The notes beneath the pieces are model-generated. The model saw only the letters and a list, made by a program, of their open reading frames with translations, did no database searches and was not told the DNA's origin. The position numbers and the translations under genes are program-made. 64,000 bases of DNA from Lyophyllum atratum (lineage: Eukaryota > Basidiomycota > Agaricomycetes > Agaricales > Lyophyllaceae): NCBI GenBank assembly GCA_014905825.1, contig JACGCN010000053.1, forward strand, positions 218,288 through 282,287, in the 5' to 3' direction. This document shows positions 1-11,381 of the stretch, one piece after another (within the stretch, counting starts at the first letter, position 1; every line of letters starts with the position of its first letter).

Positions 1-1651
1 TGAGGCGGTTGCATATAAGGCTGATACGAGGGATTGTGTACGGCTGGAGGTGGAGCACTGGCAGGGTTGAGCGTGTGATGCGGTGGTTGTGGTGGTAGCT
101 GCGAGGGGTGTTGTTGCATGTGAGGCGGTGATTGCATGGGGTGCTGTGGTGACGGCCACCCGTAAGGATGGCTATACCCATTGTGCGGGGGCGAGATGTA
201 CAGTTCTGAGCTCGAAGGTGTTGAAGGGTCGGATACGCTATGGTGCACGTGCGCAGGCGGGGACTGATACGGGTTGTACGGCGGATAGTACGGGTATGCC
301 CCAAAGTAGGTGTTGGGAGGCTGGCCGGGAGGCGAGTATGGATATAGGTACTGAGATGGATGGTATCCATGATGTGGGGGAGGCTGTGTTGGGTCGTAGA
401 CTGTGCCTTGCGTTGGTTCGTAGATGGTTGCGTATGTGAAGGACGGCGAGGGCGCTCTAGAGTTCCGTGAGCTGCCTGGACCACCGTTGAACGAAGCGGC
501 TGACGAGTGCAATGAGCGCGACGAGGATGACGCCGAAGCATTTCGTGTAAGCTGACGAGAGTCCTTCTTTTCGCGGCCACTAGGCCCAGACGGCGCAGAA
601 TACTCGCTTTCCGTCGCAGGTGAGCTCGCCGCGTCATCCAAGTCGCCCGCAACGCTGCTGCCACCCCCTGCACTCGTCGACGCCGAGCCCGAAACCAGAC
701 TGAGAGAAGATGAGCTCGCGCTCATATCCTTCTCCTTTTCTTTCTCCTTTTCCTCAAAGTCCATGAATATCCGAGAGCGCGCTTCGTTGTAGGCCGCCTC
801 TCGCTCTTCTATGGTCATCCTTTTCTTACTGCTGCCGCCCGTAGCATTACTCCGCCCACCTATGCTGCCAGATTCGGACGGCTCGACGTCTGAGAGATCC
901 GCGTCTTCCCCAGCTACAGAGCCCGCTTGCGATTGCGCTTTATTGGGCCGGCGATCTGGCTGTGACCGGCGCATAATTTTGAAGGCGGGCTGTGCGGTCG
1001 ATTCTGCCGGGACGAGATCGCATAGCCTCCGAGTAGGACTGGAATGTTATCGTGTGAGAAAGTGCAAGGGCGTGAAGTCAGAGAACAAACTGTACATTCG
1101 ACTATCGGGCGTTGGGAGGACGATGATGCCCTTGCTAGCGGGGTCGCTTTCGGGCGCCAGTTTGTAGAACGCCGAGCAGCGATGGACGAGCAATCGTTGA
1201 TAAGACGTAGATGGCGTCAAATCGATGCGGGGTCTTGTTTCGGTCGCAAAAAGGTCAGCCTCAAGACCCATAGAGAGTAGCCGAACAATGGGCGCCAGTT
1301 TCTCGCTGGGCGGCCACGACGGCAGGAAAGAGCAAAAACTCACCTCCGATCGTTTATGAGACCCTCCATAAGCTCTCCCAGCTTCAACACATATATCCTG
1401 TCTTTGCTTCTAAGCGCTTCTAGAATTTGAGGGTCGACATCCGGGGGCTGATTTGCGTGTGCGGATACGAGGACGTCTGAATCGATGCCATTTGCGCGGC
1501 TGTGGGAGTCTAACGAGGCGGAGGCGGGTAGCTGGAACGCTGGGCTGGAGATAGATGGGAGGGAGGTGGAGTCTGATATTGCTGTGAAGGGGGGCGGGGA
1601 CGACGCTGGGCTTGTGGAGGAGGTCGAGGATGAGTTTTGCAAGGGGGGCAT
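1..1651 (-). CDS. R3H-SUZ domain RNA-binding protein (C-terminus off the left edge)
   Basis: Probable single-stranded RNA/DNA-binding protein of the R3H plus SUZ type. The start is the ATG at 1649-1651. Exon 1 (1651-1344) ends in the first half of an R3H domain (YVLKLGELMEGLINDRR). Exon 2 (1233-1096) carries the rest, including SYQRLLVHRCSAFYKL. Exon 3 runs from 1038 off the window and holds the R3H tail (FKIMRR) and a SUZ motif (TIEEREAAYNEARSRIF). A long Ser/Pro/Tyr/Gln-rich tail follows, typical of low-complexity RNA-granule proteins. For intron 1 I chose the 110-bp version (branch site CTGAC, acceptor at 1234) because it joins NDRR to PRIDLTPSTSYQRLL, as in the family. A 38-bp intron would also keep frame but inserts about 36 residues. 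The neighbour AVT gene lies upstream on the same strand. The missing C-terminus cannot be judged. Confidence 0.85.
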
Positions 1652-1851
1652 TGAGGGAAAAGGGGAATTGTGGTTGTCGAGAAAGATGGGATGTTCTAGC
1701 CGCAGGGCAGCTCAGCAGTGGGCGAGAATGAAAGCGACTAGTAGTTACCGAGCGCCATTTTGAGGAAAGGACAGGACAGACGACTCTCAGACCATCACCG
1801 TACAACGCAAAAAACTATGATAGACCCGTGGGTAAATTACATCAAGCTCAA

Positions 1852-3764
1852 CTAATCAACTACCACTTGGTATATATTAAATCCAAGGCTGCACCAGAGT
1901 CAGCGCTCGTTCGAATCCAATAGCAGGACACCCACCAGAACACGAAGATGAGACCCCCATATATCGCAAGTCCCAGAGCAGCCCTATTCAGCACCCTACT
2001 CTTACTTTCGTCGTCACGCGTCAGCTACAGCCACAATTCATCAGCTTCTACAGCACTCTTGACACGTATGTCTTACCTTCCAATAAAACAGCCCCGGCAG
2101 AATAAAAGAGATCGTCGTTGATCCCGTGGACCCCACAAACGATAGAACTGCAGTCCGATGTCAGCGGAGGCACCATCTTCAAATTTCAAGAACAATGTAC
2201 CCATTTGCAAATCGTCCACAAGATAAGCAACGGTGAATCCACCGGCGATGATGGCCGACGTCAGTATCGTGTGCTTGAAGGTTGTCATCTCGGAATGCCC
2301 ATTCTCATCTTCGATCTCCTCTTCCTCATCCTCTTCGTCGTCTGCTGTCTTAGCTACGGCGGGAGTTTGAAGATGCCCTGGATGAAACACCTTGTCGAGA
2401 CAATTTCTACATGGGTGTACTTGCAGCGGGTACGAGAACAGGACAAGGACGACGATGGCCAGTTGTCCAAATGCAATGAAAAGCGACGTTGATGGATACA
2501 TCGCAATGATGTTTGCCCCGACCTGTTATCTTATCTGAGTCTACCGCGCCGCCCACGACACAAGCTGATTCACCTTTGAACCAAAAGTCAAGTACCCAAA
2601 GATAGCAATGACCTCGTAGGTCAGGATCGCCGACCCGATGGAGCCTCCAATAATCACGTTCATCCGCTCTTGCGAATTGGTCTTTACTTCATTATAAAGC
2701 GGGAAGATCTAAACACAAAAACTCAGTGACCAGTATCCACGAAGTGCGCCACGACTGACATTTTGAGCGCAAGTGAATGCAAAGACTTGTATTGGAAATG
2801 TGGACACAAAATTGGGCGTGAAGTGAATTAAATGCACTTCACCCCGACTGGGCATTCCCGAGAGTGGCCAGAAGTAGCAGACGATCACAATGACAAGGAG
2901 ATATGCTGTAATTGGGTATAAGCGCACATGCTATTCTTAGGAGGAAATCCATCATACCAACGGCGAACAACGCGACATAGCTGGTGTGCCGAAGGCTGTC
3001 CATTCGGCGAAGAAACGCAAGGGGTATAAGCACAATCATAAAGATCGTGATCCAGTTGGCTCCATTCAAAGTCCACGCCGGGGGATTCGTCGACGGCGAA
3101 GTAAGGACATGATAGAAAGACTGCACAACATTCGGCATCAGGCCCTTCACAATGATTAAATAGCTAATAATTGATTGAGTTCCATGGTTGTCCAAGCAAT
3201 GAAACACGGTGCCGTAAAATTGAGCAAGCGAGGATCTTACCTGATAGACACGCCAAAACACTTGATAGCAATAGCAGCGTCGAAGAAAACGGCTGCCTTC
3301 GGGAAGGTCAGCTGAGCCACGGCGAAGAACGAAGCACGTCTATGGTGGGTTTGAGTGCCGCATAGGGACAACAGATAGAGTCCAAAGGCTGCGACGGAGC
3401 CTGAGAACACGCATGTAATCATCCCAGGTATTATGCCAGCCGACGCCATGGCCTAGTAAACGATAACATGAGCTGATATATTCATATGACGCAGTTGCAG
3501 CATACCAGAGGGAAAGTAAGCATTCCTGCAGAGTCCATGTTTAGCTGTTGCTAACTTCCATTCACGAAATAGATAGATACCTGTTCCCATAATCGTATTT
3601 GCGAGGTTGCTGATACAGCTGACGATGCTCGCATGACCATCACGTTTGGTAAGTCGTTTCACCGTACCATCTCTATCGCCACCCAACAGCGCGCTCTGCT
3701 CCCCACCGTTACTCGCCCCAGGCTCCGAAGAATTGGCGGGGGTCACCCCATAAGTCTGTACCAT
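1852..3764 (-). CDS. AVT-type vacuolar amino-acid transporter (AAAP family)
   Basis: Integral membrane amino-acid/auxin permease family protein, closest in style to the fungal AVT5-7 group that moves neutral amino acids out of vacuoles. Exons show TVKRLTKRDG followed by SCISNLANTIMGTG, then the conserved MASAGIIPGM helix, several hydrophobic segments, an acidic loop (DDEEDEEEEIEDENG), and the family signature VLSFVGSTGSTTISFILPG ahead of FYWK. A 53-bp intron with a CTGAC branch site must be removed to reach that signature. The last intron joins FVF to CLGFNIYQVVVD before the TAG at 1852. The ATG used is at 3764. However, the frame stays open upstream to about 3860 with protein-like content (YLPSFLSPTP, DKEEDDDDDEAFE) and no ATG, so a short upstream exon is likely; an ATG at 4002 could splice in frame. 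Confidence 0.87.
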
Positions 3765-4302
3765 CTCAAAAGCCTCGTCGTCGTCGTCGTCTTCTTCTTT
3801 GTCGATGGCGGTTGGGCGAACTGGCGTGGGTGAGAGGAAGGAGGGGAGGTACTGCGCCAGATTCGCACGAGTCCGGGCCCCTTATCGAGGCTCGAATTCG
3901 TCACGGAAGAAAGAGATAGCGATAATGAGTGCGTGGTGGGTTGGTTTCCCGTAATGACTCGAAATAGGCACCTAGCGCTGTAACGGACTACGGACCTTGC
4001 ATCTGATTTGTACCCCGCAATTACGCTCGTTTCCCGGCACGTGGCACCTGATTTTGACGCGTTTTTTGAAATTCGTCCGTGTTTACCATCACCGTGTTAA
4101 GTGCTGCCGAGGGCGTGCTTCGCCTCGACCCGCTCGAAACCCCGCATTGCCACGATTCTTCGTCCTTATCACAACGAACACCAGCCTACATCCTTGAGGC
4201 TGGCCACGCGACCCTGCCTCTCCTGATCTCCTCATCCGTCTCGCGAGAGATCCCTAGGACCACGGATGTCCCCCGCTATCTTGGTAGGCCCCGAAGACAG
4301 AG

Positions 4303-5219
4303 GTTGGCTCCGCCGACAGCGAAGAACCTCTCGTTCCATTTTTTCTGTCGAAGCCGGCGACCCCTTGGCTTCTTAAGCAAGGAGATTGCGGAAGCCGTTT
4401 TGGGTGATCATTCAACCTACTCTTTCTCCGAACTGGCATCGCCGTGGGTTCTGCCGTACCACATCCCGTCCTCAAGGCAGAATGAACTCCCTGAACCGAT
4501 TTCATTCGCTTCGTGAGTGAACCTGGAAAGTGCGGCCTCGCGGAGTAAGCACATCTAGAGGCTCGTTTGAGCGATGGAAAAGCCGATTAATGTTCAATGA
4601 ATGGGATGATATCCTGCGAGGTATTTTTTCATCCATCATATCGTTGATAACAATTTCACGTCATACCTTATCGCTAGGCTGGAGTGACGAGGCGTATCCT
4701 ATCTTTCACCACACCCCTCTCCGCACACGCCAAGAGTGACCCTGTCGCGTCCAACTATTGAGCGCACCGCCCTCCCTCTTTCTGGGTTCGCCAATTTCGG
4801 ATTTTTGAGTTCTCGCTGAAGCTGTCGGCATTGGTGTCTGTCATTCTAGCACACTACATCTCCTCAAAAACGGGCAAAACCCTGCTATGCGTTCCTCATA
4901 GGTCAATGACGAAACGCACGTCGTCCGAGAGTGTGCTGAAGAGGCATCCTTAGACGTCAGCTACGTCCGCGATAGCACCAAGCCCGATGGCGTCCTCCCA
5001 TGCCCGGATCGTTCCACCTCCGCACTGGTTTCTCCTAGGGATGTGTTACCTCGACTCGCGTCTTCCTTCTAATGGTACGATCGCTCGGGCGAACCCCGCA
5101 GATGGCATGGTGAAAGCTACGAGCTAATGGACGCAGAGATGGTGCTTCAAGATCTGGTCGACGGACGGTTGAGCTCTGCGTTGGCTATCGGTGATCTTCT
5201 AGTCCGCCATGAGTCGTAA
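4303..5219 (+). pseudogene. Decayed Nudix hydrolase (DUF4743 / thiamin-pyrophosphokinase-like) pseudogene
   Basis: Successive fragments in shifting plus-strand frames line up in order with fungal DUF4743-Nudix proteins. They are EEPLVPFFLSK, then after a frameshift LGFLSKEIAEAVLGDHSTY, then PISFAS followed by a stop, FNEWDDILRG, an apparent intron (4619-4677), WSDEAYPIFHHTP, a stop, IERTALPLSGFANFG, and a stop. A gap follows where the next beta-strands and the TKRTWPG-type segment should be. Then come the Nudix-box remnant THVVRECAEEASLDVSYVR, another stop, ESYELMDAEMVLQDL, and the usual C-terminal DLLVRHES at 5219. Several in-frame stops, at least two frameshifts and an internal deletion make it non-functional. 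No intact copy is in this window. The alignment is from memory of the family and was not computed. Confidence 0.65.
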
Positions 5220-5472
5220 CAGAGAGTGCAGACAGCAGGTACACAGACGTTTTCAGGCTCCCGAAGGGCGATTTCGTTCCACCTGTCCCGTGGCCTTGAT
5301 CGGCACCCGTTGATCCCACTCTTCAGGTACGGAGTCATTACGGCTCCAATACATGTATCATTACTTATGCAGAAGGAATCGAAGGGAATGGTCATTGTCA
5401 ACTGTGATGTTATAAACTGCGGGCACTAGATGGACGCGAGTTAAAAGGCTACGGCTATGAATTCCACGTGGG

Positions 5473-7519
5473 TCAACTCTTCGGTTTTGAGGTAAAGAAA
5501 CCGGCCAGGCTCCCTTGCTTCTGTCCTCCCTTCGCACCACCAGATTTACCGGATTTTGTCGTTTTCGCAGGCGCGCTTTTTGCCGCTGGCTTGAGTTTGG
5601 GGGCAGGTGAGGGTGCGGGCGAATCATCCCCATCCTCCTGCTTTGCTTTCTGGGGTGCCTTCGCCTTTGCCTTTGCCTTTCCTTTCGCGGGTGCAGGCTC
5701 AGGCTCCTCGTCCTCGTCCACGGATTCATAATCCGAGTAGTCTTCGGTGACTGAAAGTGAGGCCAGAAGTAAGCAACGATATGAGAAGCTGCGATGCGCA
5801 AACAAACCCGTATATTTCCCGTCCAACTTAGTTCTACTCTTAATCACCCTCTTCTTCTTCAAGCCGTTCCTGCCCACAGGAACAACTTTCTTCGGTGGCC
5901 GTTTCTTGGCTTTCGGTTTTTTGGACACGGAGTCATCCATGTCCATGTCGACATCTTCATCGGCCGCACTCGCCTTTTCGTCTCCTTCATCAGCGTCATC
6001 AGTCTCAGCGGAGTCCGGTGTCTCCTTCGTGACGCGCATGACTTCATCTATAGGACGAGTTGCTCAGCCACAAAACGAAGTGCTTTCGAAAGTTTGCTTA
6101 CCATCATCAATGTCCATTAAGGCCTGGACGTTCTCGGTGTCCGAGTCCACGGCCTTTGAGATGCGATTTTTCTGTGGCTTACGTGCAGGCTTAGGGGTAT
6201 CATCTTCGTCATCTGAGAGCACTGTACGCTTATTCAGTCGCAGATTTTCAGTTGTCCGAGATGCAGGTTTCGAGGGCGGCTTGGACGCCGCTACAGATGA
6301 TGTATCGTCTTCCGAGTCCGACATCGCAAGAACAGATTTGCGTTTTGTGCCTCTCTGCGTAAAGCGTCATGGGTAGTTGATAAGCAGTCATGGTGTGGCA
6401 GTTGCATACCTTAGGGGGTTCCAGTTTCTCCTTCGGCTTTTTGCCTTTAGACTCTGTCGTCGAGGTTGTTGTGGACTCCTTTGCCTTCTCCTTCTCCTTT
6501 GGTGCCTCTACCGGCTCCTCCGCTTTCTTCTCCTTCGCCTTCGGTTTGGAGAAATCAAGTTTGCCAGTGGCCTTAACTTTCTCCTTGGGCTTGTCCGCAG
6601 TAACTTTCGCCTGTTCTTTCGTAGGTTCTGCGACAGCCGGCTTCTCCTTCGGCTTGGAAGTCGACGTAGCATTGGCAGCAGCGGATTTGAGCCTCGAAGG
6701 GCCAGCAACAGGTTGACGGGTGGACTTCCCTTTCGTGGTAGCTGGTACGATCTGGCCAGAGTTAGCATGGAAGAGAAAAACACCATCGTACAATTACCTT
6801 TATATTTGGACTAACAATCTTGCCAACGATCTTTACCATCTCCGTTGCATCTTTACCACGGTCTGCCTCGCGGACTTTTTGAGTTGGTGTGCAGAGGAGG
6901 TCCGCGTCCTGTCGTGTAATGTTAGTTCTAGGAACCTCGAAGAACCCAACTGCACACGTACAATAATCGGAGAAGGACACAAGCTATAGACATGTATCGA
7001 GTCTAAGCGCGTGAATTGAAATTTTGCGCCTGGAATCATGGAACATGACTTAACGGTCGTGCAAGAGCGTTGAGGGCAATGCCACATACCGTCGAGATCT
7101 CGTTCATTGACAAGCAGCATTTTTGTCTGCGGCACCTCGTCTCCATCATATTCAAAGTCTCCTTCAACGTCTACGCCAATGTCAAAGTCCATATCCGCCT
7201 CGTCCGAGACGTCAGGCGCCGAAACTTCTCCAGATAGCAAATAGGTGGCAGCGGACGTTTGTGAGTGATATGGGGCATTCTCGTGATATATCGCGAGCTC
7301 ACTAGTGCGTATTAGTATTTCGCAGCTTTAGAGAGACGTGTTGCTCACTTCTTCGCGGTATTGACGTGAAGTCGTAGCTCTCTGCTTAGAGACCTATATG
7401 TGACCTTGAGAACCAGGTATCAGGGATGGAATCGCGTGAGGAAAGTCAACTGCACCGACAATATTTCTTTCTATGAAGATCTGCTTCGTCAAATAGTCAA
7501 TGACTGGCTGGGAAGACAT
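5473..7519 (-). CDS. POL32: DNA polymerase delta subunit 3 (Pol32/Cdc27/p66)
   Basis: Third, non-catalytic subunit of replicative DNA polymerase delta, bridging the small subunit and PCNA in the nucleus. The N-terminal exons read MSSQPVIDYLTKQIFIE and TYRSLSRELRLHVNTAKNELA, the winged-helix region conserved in Cdc27 proteins. A long, highly charged Lys/Glu/Pro/Ser-rich middle follows, spread over several exons. The last exon ends KQGSLAGFFTSKPKS, a canonical C-terminal PCNA-interacting (PIP) box with Q-x-x-L-x-x-F-F spacing. The start is the ATG at 7519; an upstream in-frame ATG at 7585 would add a non-conserved leader. The stop is TGA at 5473. About five introns are needed. The long plus-strand frame opposite (5747-6376) is an antisense shadow of the Lys/Glu/Ser-rich region. 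Confidence 0.85.
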
Positions 7520-7741
7520 CGTCGCGGTGGTCGCTGTATCAAGGCTGATGTCGAGTTTCACGTTTCCTTTGTGACGCCTCGTCACGAGAACATGGGGTCA
7601 CGCGTCAAACTTAGGCGCGAAGCGCGTCAACTTTCATCTCAAGGTCAAGGAAACGAAATCGATAACAATTGCAAAGCTAATGCGTGGAGAGAGCGTGGAC
7701 AAAGCGCGATACAAAAACAATTTAACAAAACATAGCACCGT

Positions 7742-9778
7742 TCAGATCCTCGAGGTCCGAAAACTAAACTTCCCACTACTCTTCTTCTGGCGCTCAACCT
7801 CGCGCGCCCTTGAACGCTGCTGTCGCATATTCATCATCAGCTGTTTGCCAACTGGAGAGAGCTCCGACGACGAGGCCGGAGAGGGTGTCATCCCAACTGG
7901 TGGTCGGAACATCGCTGGGGTGACAGCAGCTCGAAACAACGATTTGGAATCGGACTTGGAGCGCAGCGGAGTCGAAGGAAGTGTGGCCTTCACAGATAGT
8001 TCTGCACCATTTTCCTTATTGAGTTCTGTCAAAATAGACCTAGTGCCACTTTCTCTTCCTCTGGAGCCCTTATCTTGCAAGCGGATTGGTGGGCCGATTT
8101 CCATCTTACGTGAATATGTAGAAGAAGACGCGTTGGAGGAAGTGCGTCGATGTGATCGGTGTTTGGGAAGAGCAGGGGTAAACGGATCGGTGGAGTGGGA
8201 GACTACAAAATTTGATGAGCGTTCTGCGAGAGTAGATGCCCGCTGTACTCTGTTGCTGCCAGTCGACATCCTTCTAGACTGGGCCCTCGGCCCGCGAGGA
8301 ATACGGCTTGGTGTATCATGTTTGCCAGAGGGTGTTGGTGCTGTCACGATAACCCGTGTGGGCGCATTGATAGTGTTCCCTCTCTTTCGAGGCTTAGGAG
8401 CCTCCCATAGGGTTTCGGCAGGGGTATAGACGCGTTCAGAGGTGTAGGCGAAGGTTGGTTGAGATGGTTGAGATGAGTACTGCGACTCTTCTGGTGGGGT
8501 ATTTCGTCGTGTGTGATCGATGTCTGCTCGGAAATCGGGGAAGGTATCGCTGGATGAAGGAATACTAGGTATCGCTGGGCGTGCAGTGGAAGCTGCCACC
8601 ACGTCAAAGGAATCATCGGAGAAGTGAGAGCGGCCCTCGTGATTGTTGCCAGGTGATCCTTCATCGGAAGATACACTGAACACGCTGGGTAGTTCAGGAA
8701 GGGATCGCTCCGGGTCTTCGACATATTTGGACCGTCTTCGTTCTGTCAAGAATCCGAAGACCTGAGACGCTCTTTGAGGGGTTGCGGGATCAGGATTTGT
8801 GTAAGGATTATTTTTCTTGGACGTGTACTCGGAGGAAGGGAAGGAATCTGCAATACTCAATTCTACCTCCATCGAGGAGATAGCTGGGTTTTCGTACGTG
8901 TTCGTGGAAAGATCGTGATCTGTAATGAACGAGAGGTCGTGGTGGTCGTTGTTAATCTGCGAGTGATTATTGAAATGAGTGTTGGGGGTGCGCGGGGTGG
9001 GAAGATCGAGCGACGACACAGCGGAGGATACACTGTCGGTTTCACTGAGAATTATCAACGTCAACGACAGTTGTCTTTGTAAAATGTAAATAGTCTACTG
9101 ACCCCAAAAATCGTTCAGCCCATGAGATGTCTCCCTCCATGGAACCAGGTCCATTACTGTTCCTCGAGTTCAGACTAGGAGGCTCCCCTAGCAATTGTCG
9201 TAGGGTAGATCCATTTCTCCGGGTTTGTACGCGTTCCGCTTTTTCGGGACTGTTCGAGAAGGCTTGCGCTGGAATGCGACCATGTTCATCATACATGTCC
9301 AAAAGACTGGCTACTGAGGGGTGCGACCGAAGTTCAAGAAGTTGAGAGGTATCCTTCGATTGAACCATGTTTTCGTCAGGACAGTCCCGATTAACATAGG
9401 GAAACTCTGTGAGGCTATGCTGCTTGCGCTTGTGAACCGTGACATTATATGTACCCCGTTGGCTTATGGTGCTGCTTGCAAGGCTAATCGTAGACGCGGC
9501 AGGAGGCTGTATAACATTATTGATTGGATGGGCTAGAAAAACAAGGTTCAATCGACCGGTGAGTGTCGTGGAATGATTGGCAACTTACGCAGAGGAGGTA
9601 AGGAGGCATAATCGACTTCAGAAACAACAGCAAAACGTGACGAGGAGGAACGCAGCAGGCGATCCACGGCGGTTTCGTGTTCTTCCTCCTCGATGGCCCG
9701 CAGCCGTGCGTCCGCATTGTGAACAATCTGTGGACGCTGCTTCTTGTTCTTGCTCTTGAAAGAGAATATGCGCTTCAA
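7742..9778 (-). CDS. Ser/Thr-rich hypothetical protein, basidiomycete-conserved type
   Basis: No function recognised. The first exon encodes a basic start (KRIFSFKSKNKKQRP) and a short acidic helix (ADARLRAIEEEE). After an intron near 9550 comes a segment with LLDMYDEHGRIPAQAFSNSP and ISWAERFLG. The splice from about 9098 to 9041 joins that to ETDSVSSAVSSLDLPTPRTP. The remaining roughly 430 residues are disordered and rich in Ser, Thr, Pro and Arg, ending KKSSGKFSFRTSRI before the stop at 7742. There is no signal peptide or membrane segment. The basic N-terminus and the short island SWAERFLG are the only candidate functional parts. The stop lies 223 bp upstream of the Pol32 start on the same strand, and the 5' end faces the divergent DUF202 gene. 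Confidence 0.72.
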
Positions 9779-10181
9779 AAAACCCCATTATATACCTTCA
9801 ATGTTAGCCTAAGCCTGCCGTCCTCGGTGTCGTCCGTTACTAGAGTGATTGGGGGATAGAAAGTCAACTTGAACCAAACAGGGCGCAACACCAGTTCGCG
9901 AACTTGCACGTGGGTGCGCTTTCTGTTCTCGTGACTAGATCCACTCCCTTGGCACCAGCCTCAGGCATGGACCTGGACAGGCGAGATTGGGTCTCCACAA
10001 GTTGTAAGTACTACATACAAGCCTCAGTCCTGAGGTCATCCTCTCGACCATACAGTCTCTCGTAAGGGGAACTGTTGTACAGTGCGTATTCGGCTAACTG
10101 TGACATTTGAAATCGTTTCGTTGACGCTTTCTTCAGACATAGATTTCTCTTGTGCCCATAATCAACATTCCGACGACGAGC

Positions 10182-10616
10182 ATGACATATCACATTGTCC
10201 CTAACACCGGAAGTGCTGCTAGGGACTTCTGTATGCTGGAGCGGAATCTATTGTCGCACTTGAAGCTTGCTCTTCTGCTCTCCCTCCTTTCCTCTTCTTT
10301 GTTACTTCGCGCACGCCTCGTTCCCGACCCAACCGATGATTCTTCGAAGATCGAAGAAAAGGCCGATTTACCTCTAGCTGGCGTACAAATAGCAGCATCT
10401 TTGGCTACAATCGTCGCGGGCGTCTGGGAATACCAAAGCGGTTGTCGAGATTTACGAGACATGAGAGCGTTTCTTGTTGGAGTGAAGTGAGTGATAGTAT
10501 TCAATGTTATATTGTGTGGTCACTGATTATACATGTGTAGTCCACACCTGGCTATCATGAGCGTCGTCGTCGTTGCTATTTTTGCTACCTGCATTGTGCT
10601 CCTCGCTGGGCACTGA
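10182..10616 (+). CDS. DUF202 (YidH-type) small membrane protein
   Basis: Two exons give a protein of about 125 residues. It carries the DUF202 signature ARDFCMLERNLLSHLKLALLLSLLSSSLL (an R-x(2)-x-E-R-x-x-L-S-x-x-K/R helix), a second hydrophobic segment (AGVQIAASLATIVAGVWEY), and, after an intron at 10489-10540, a third (IMSVVVVAIFATCIVLLAGH) before TGA at 10616. Three membrane spans match the family; the biochemical role is unknown. I start at the ATG at 10182. The frame is open a little further upstream only through a GTG, and an ATG at 9967 does not splice into this frame by a good donor. It is transcribed divergently from the hypothetical gene ending at 9778. Confidence 0.75.
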
Positions 10617-11381
10617 TTCATCAGGTTATCTATTTCTTGTAAGCTCGTGATCAACTTCGCTCTTACATGACACTGATAAAACCCTTACCATCATGTTGGG
10701 CAAAGATAGTTGCTATCTGTTATACTACTCCCAATGTACATGCTATCTAGTGTATTGGCTGCATCCAGATGCCTCTGTGTCCTCGAGACTTGCGGCCTCC
10801 ATTCCCAGGCTCTCGACATTATCATGAAGTCGTATCACCTTCCTTGCGTGAGCCAAGTTTGCATGCAACGCGGGCTTCGCCCTGACCCAGGAGGAATGTG
10901 GAATCTCATTTCGTCACACCCGACCCTTCCAGGTCTCCCTCCTACATATTTGCTTTCCGCGTATGTAGGGCGTTATTCCTAGGGGTGCATATCAATCTTA
11001 CATTTTGCACCACTTCGTACGTGTCGCTATCCAAGATTAGGAAATACCGACGTATATTGACCCTATCGGACGTAAATGCGGTCCGAAAGAAGCCGAATAG
11101 TGTTATTGGCTCACGCACTCTTGCACGTTCAAACAAAGTCCAGGCTGCAGACCCGACATGCAGCTACCAGGGCTGCGTCAATAATGCCTTGTGCTGATGC
11201 ATGAGGAGTCCGCAAACAAGTTTACAACCGATTTTACATACGTACATGGGGTTGTGCCAAAATGTGGCATCACCGATCGTAGATTCGATGGTGCGATCGG
11301 TCTGTATTTATATTGCACCACTACAGTTTTTTGCATATTATTTGTTTCCTCCCTTCTCTTCCGCCTGGCCCACGTACTATC
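10617..11381 (+). other. Intergenic region, no gene seen
   Basis: Lies between the DUF202 stop and the MTHFR start on the same strand. Short frames on both strands show no recognisable motif or splice-consistent exon chain. The last 60 bp before the MTHFR ATG are pyrimidine-rich, as expected for a fungal core promoter and 5' UTR. Confidence 0.5.

Noticed and set aside
5747..6376. 209-codon plus-strand frame opposite Pol32
   Set aside because: Antisense shadow of Lys/Glu/Ser-rich coding sequence; Ser/Phe-rich repeats arise from the reverse complement.
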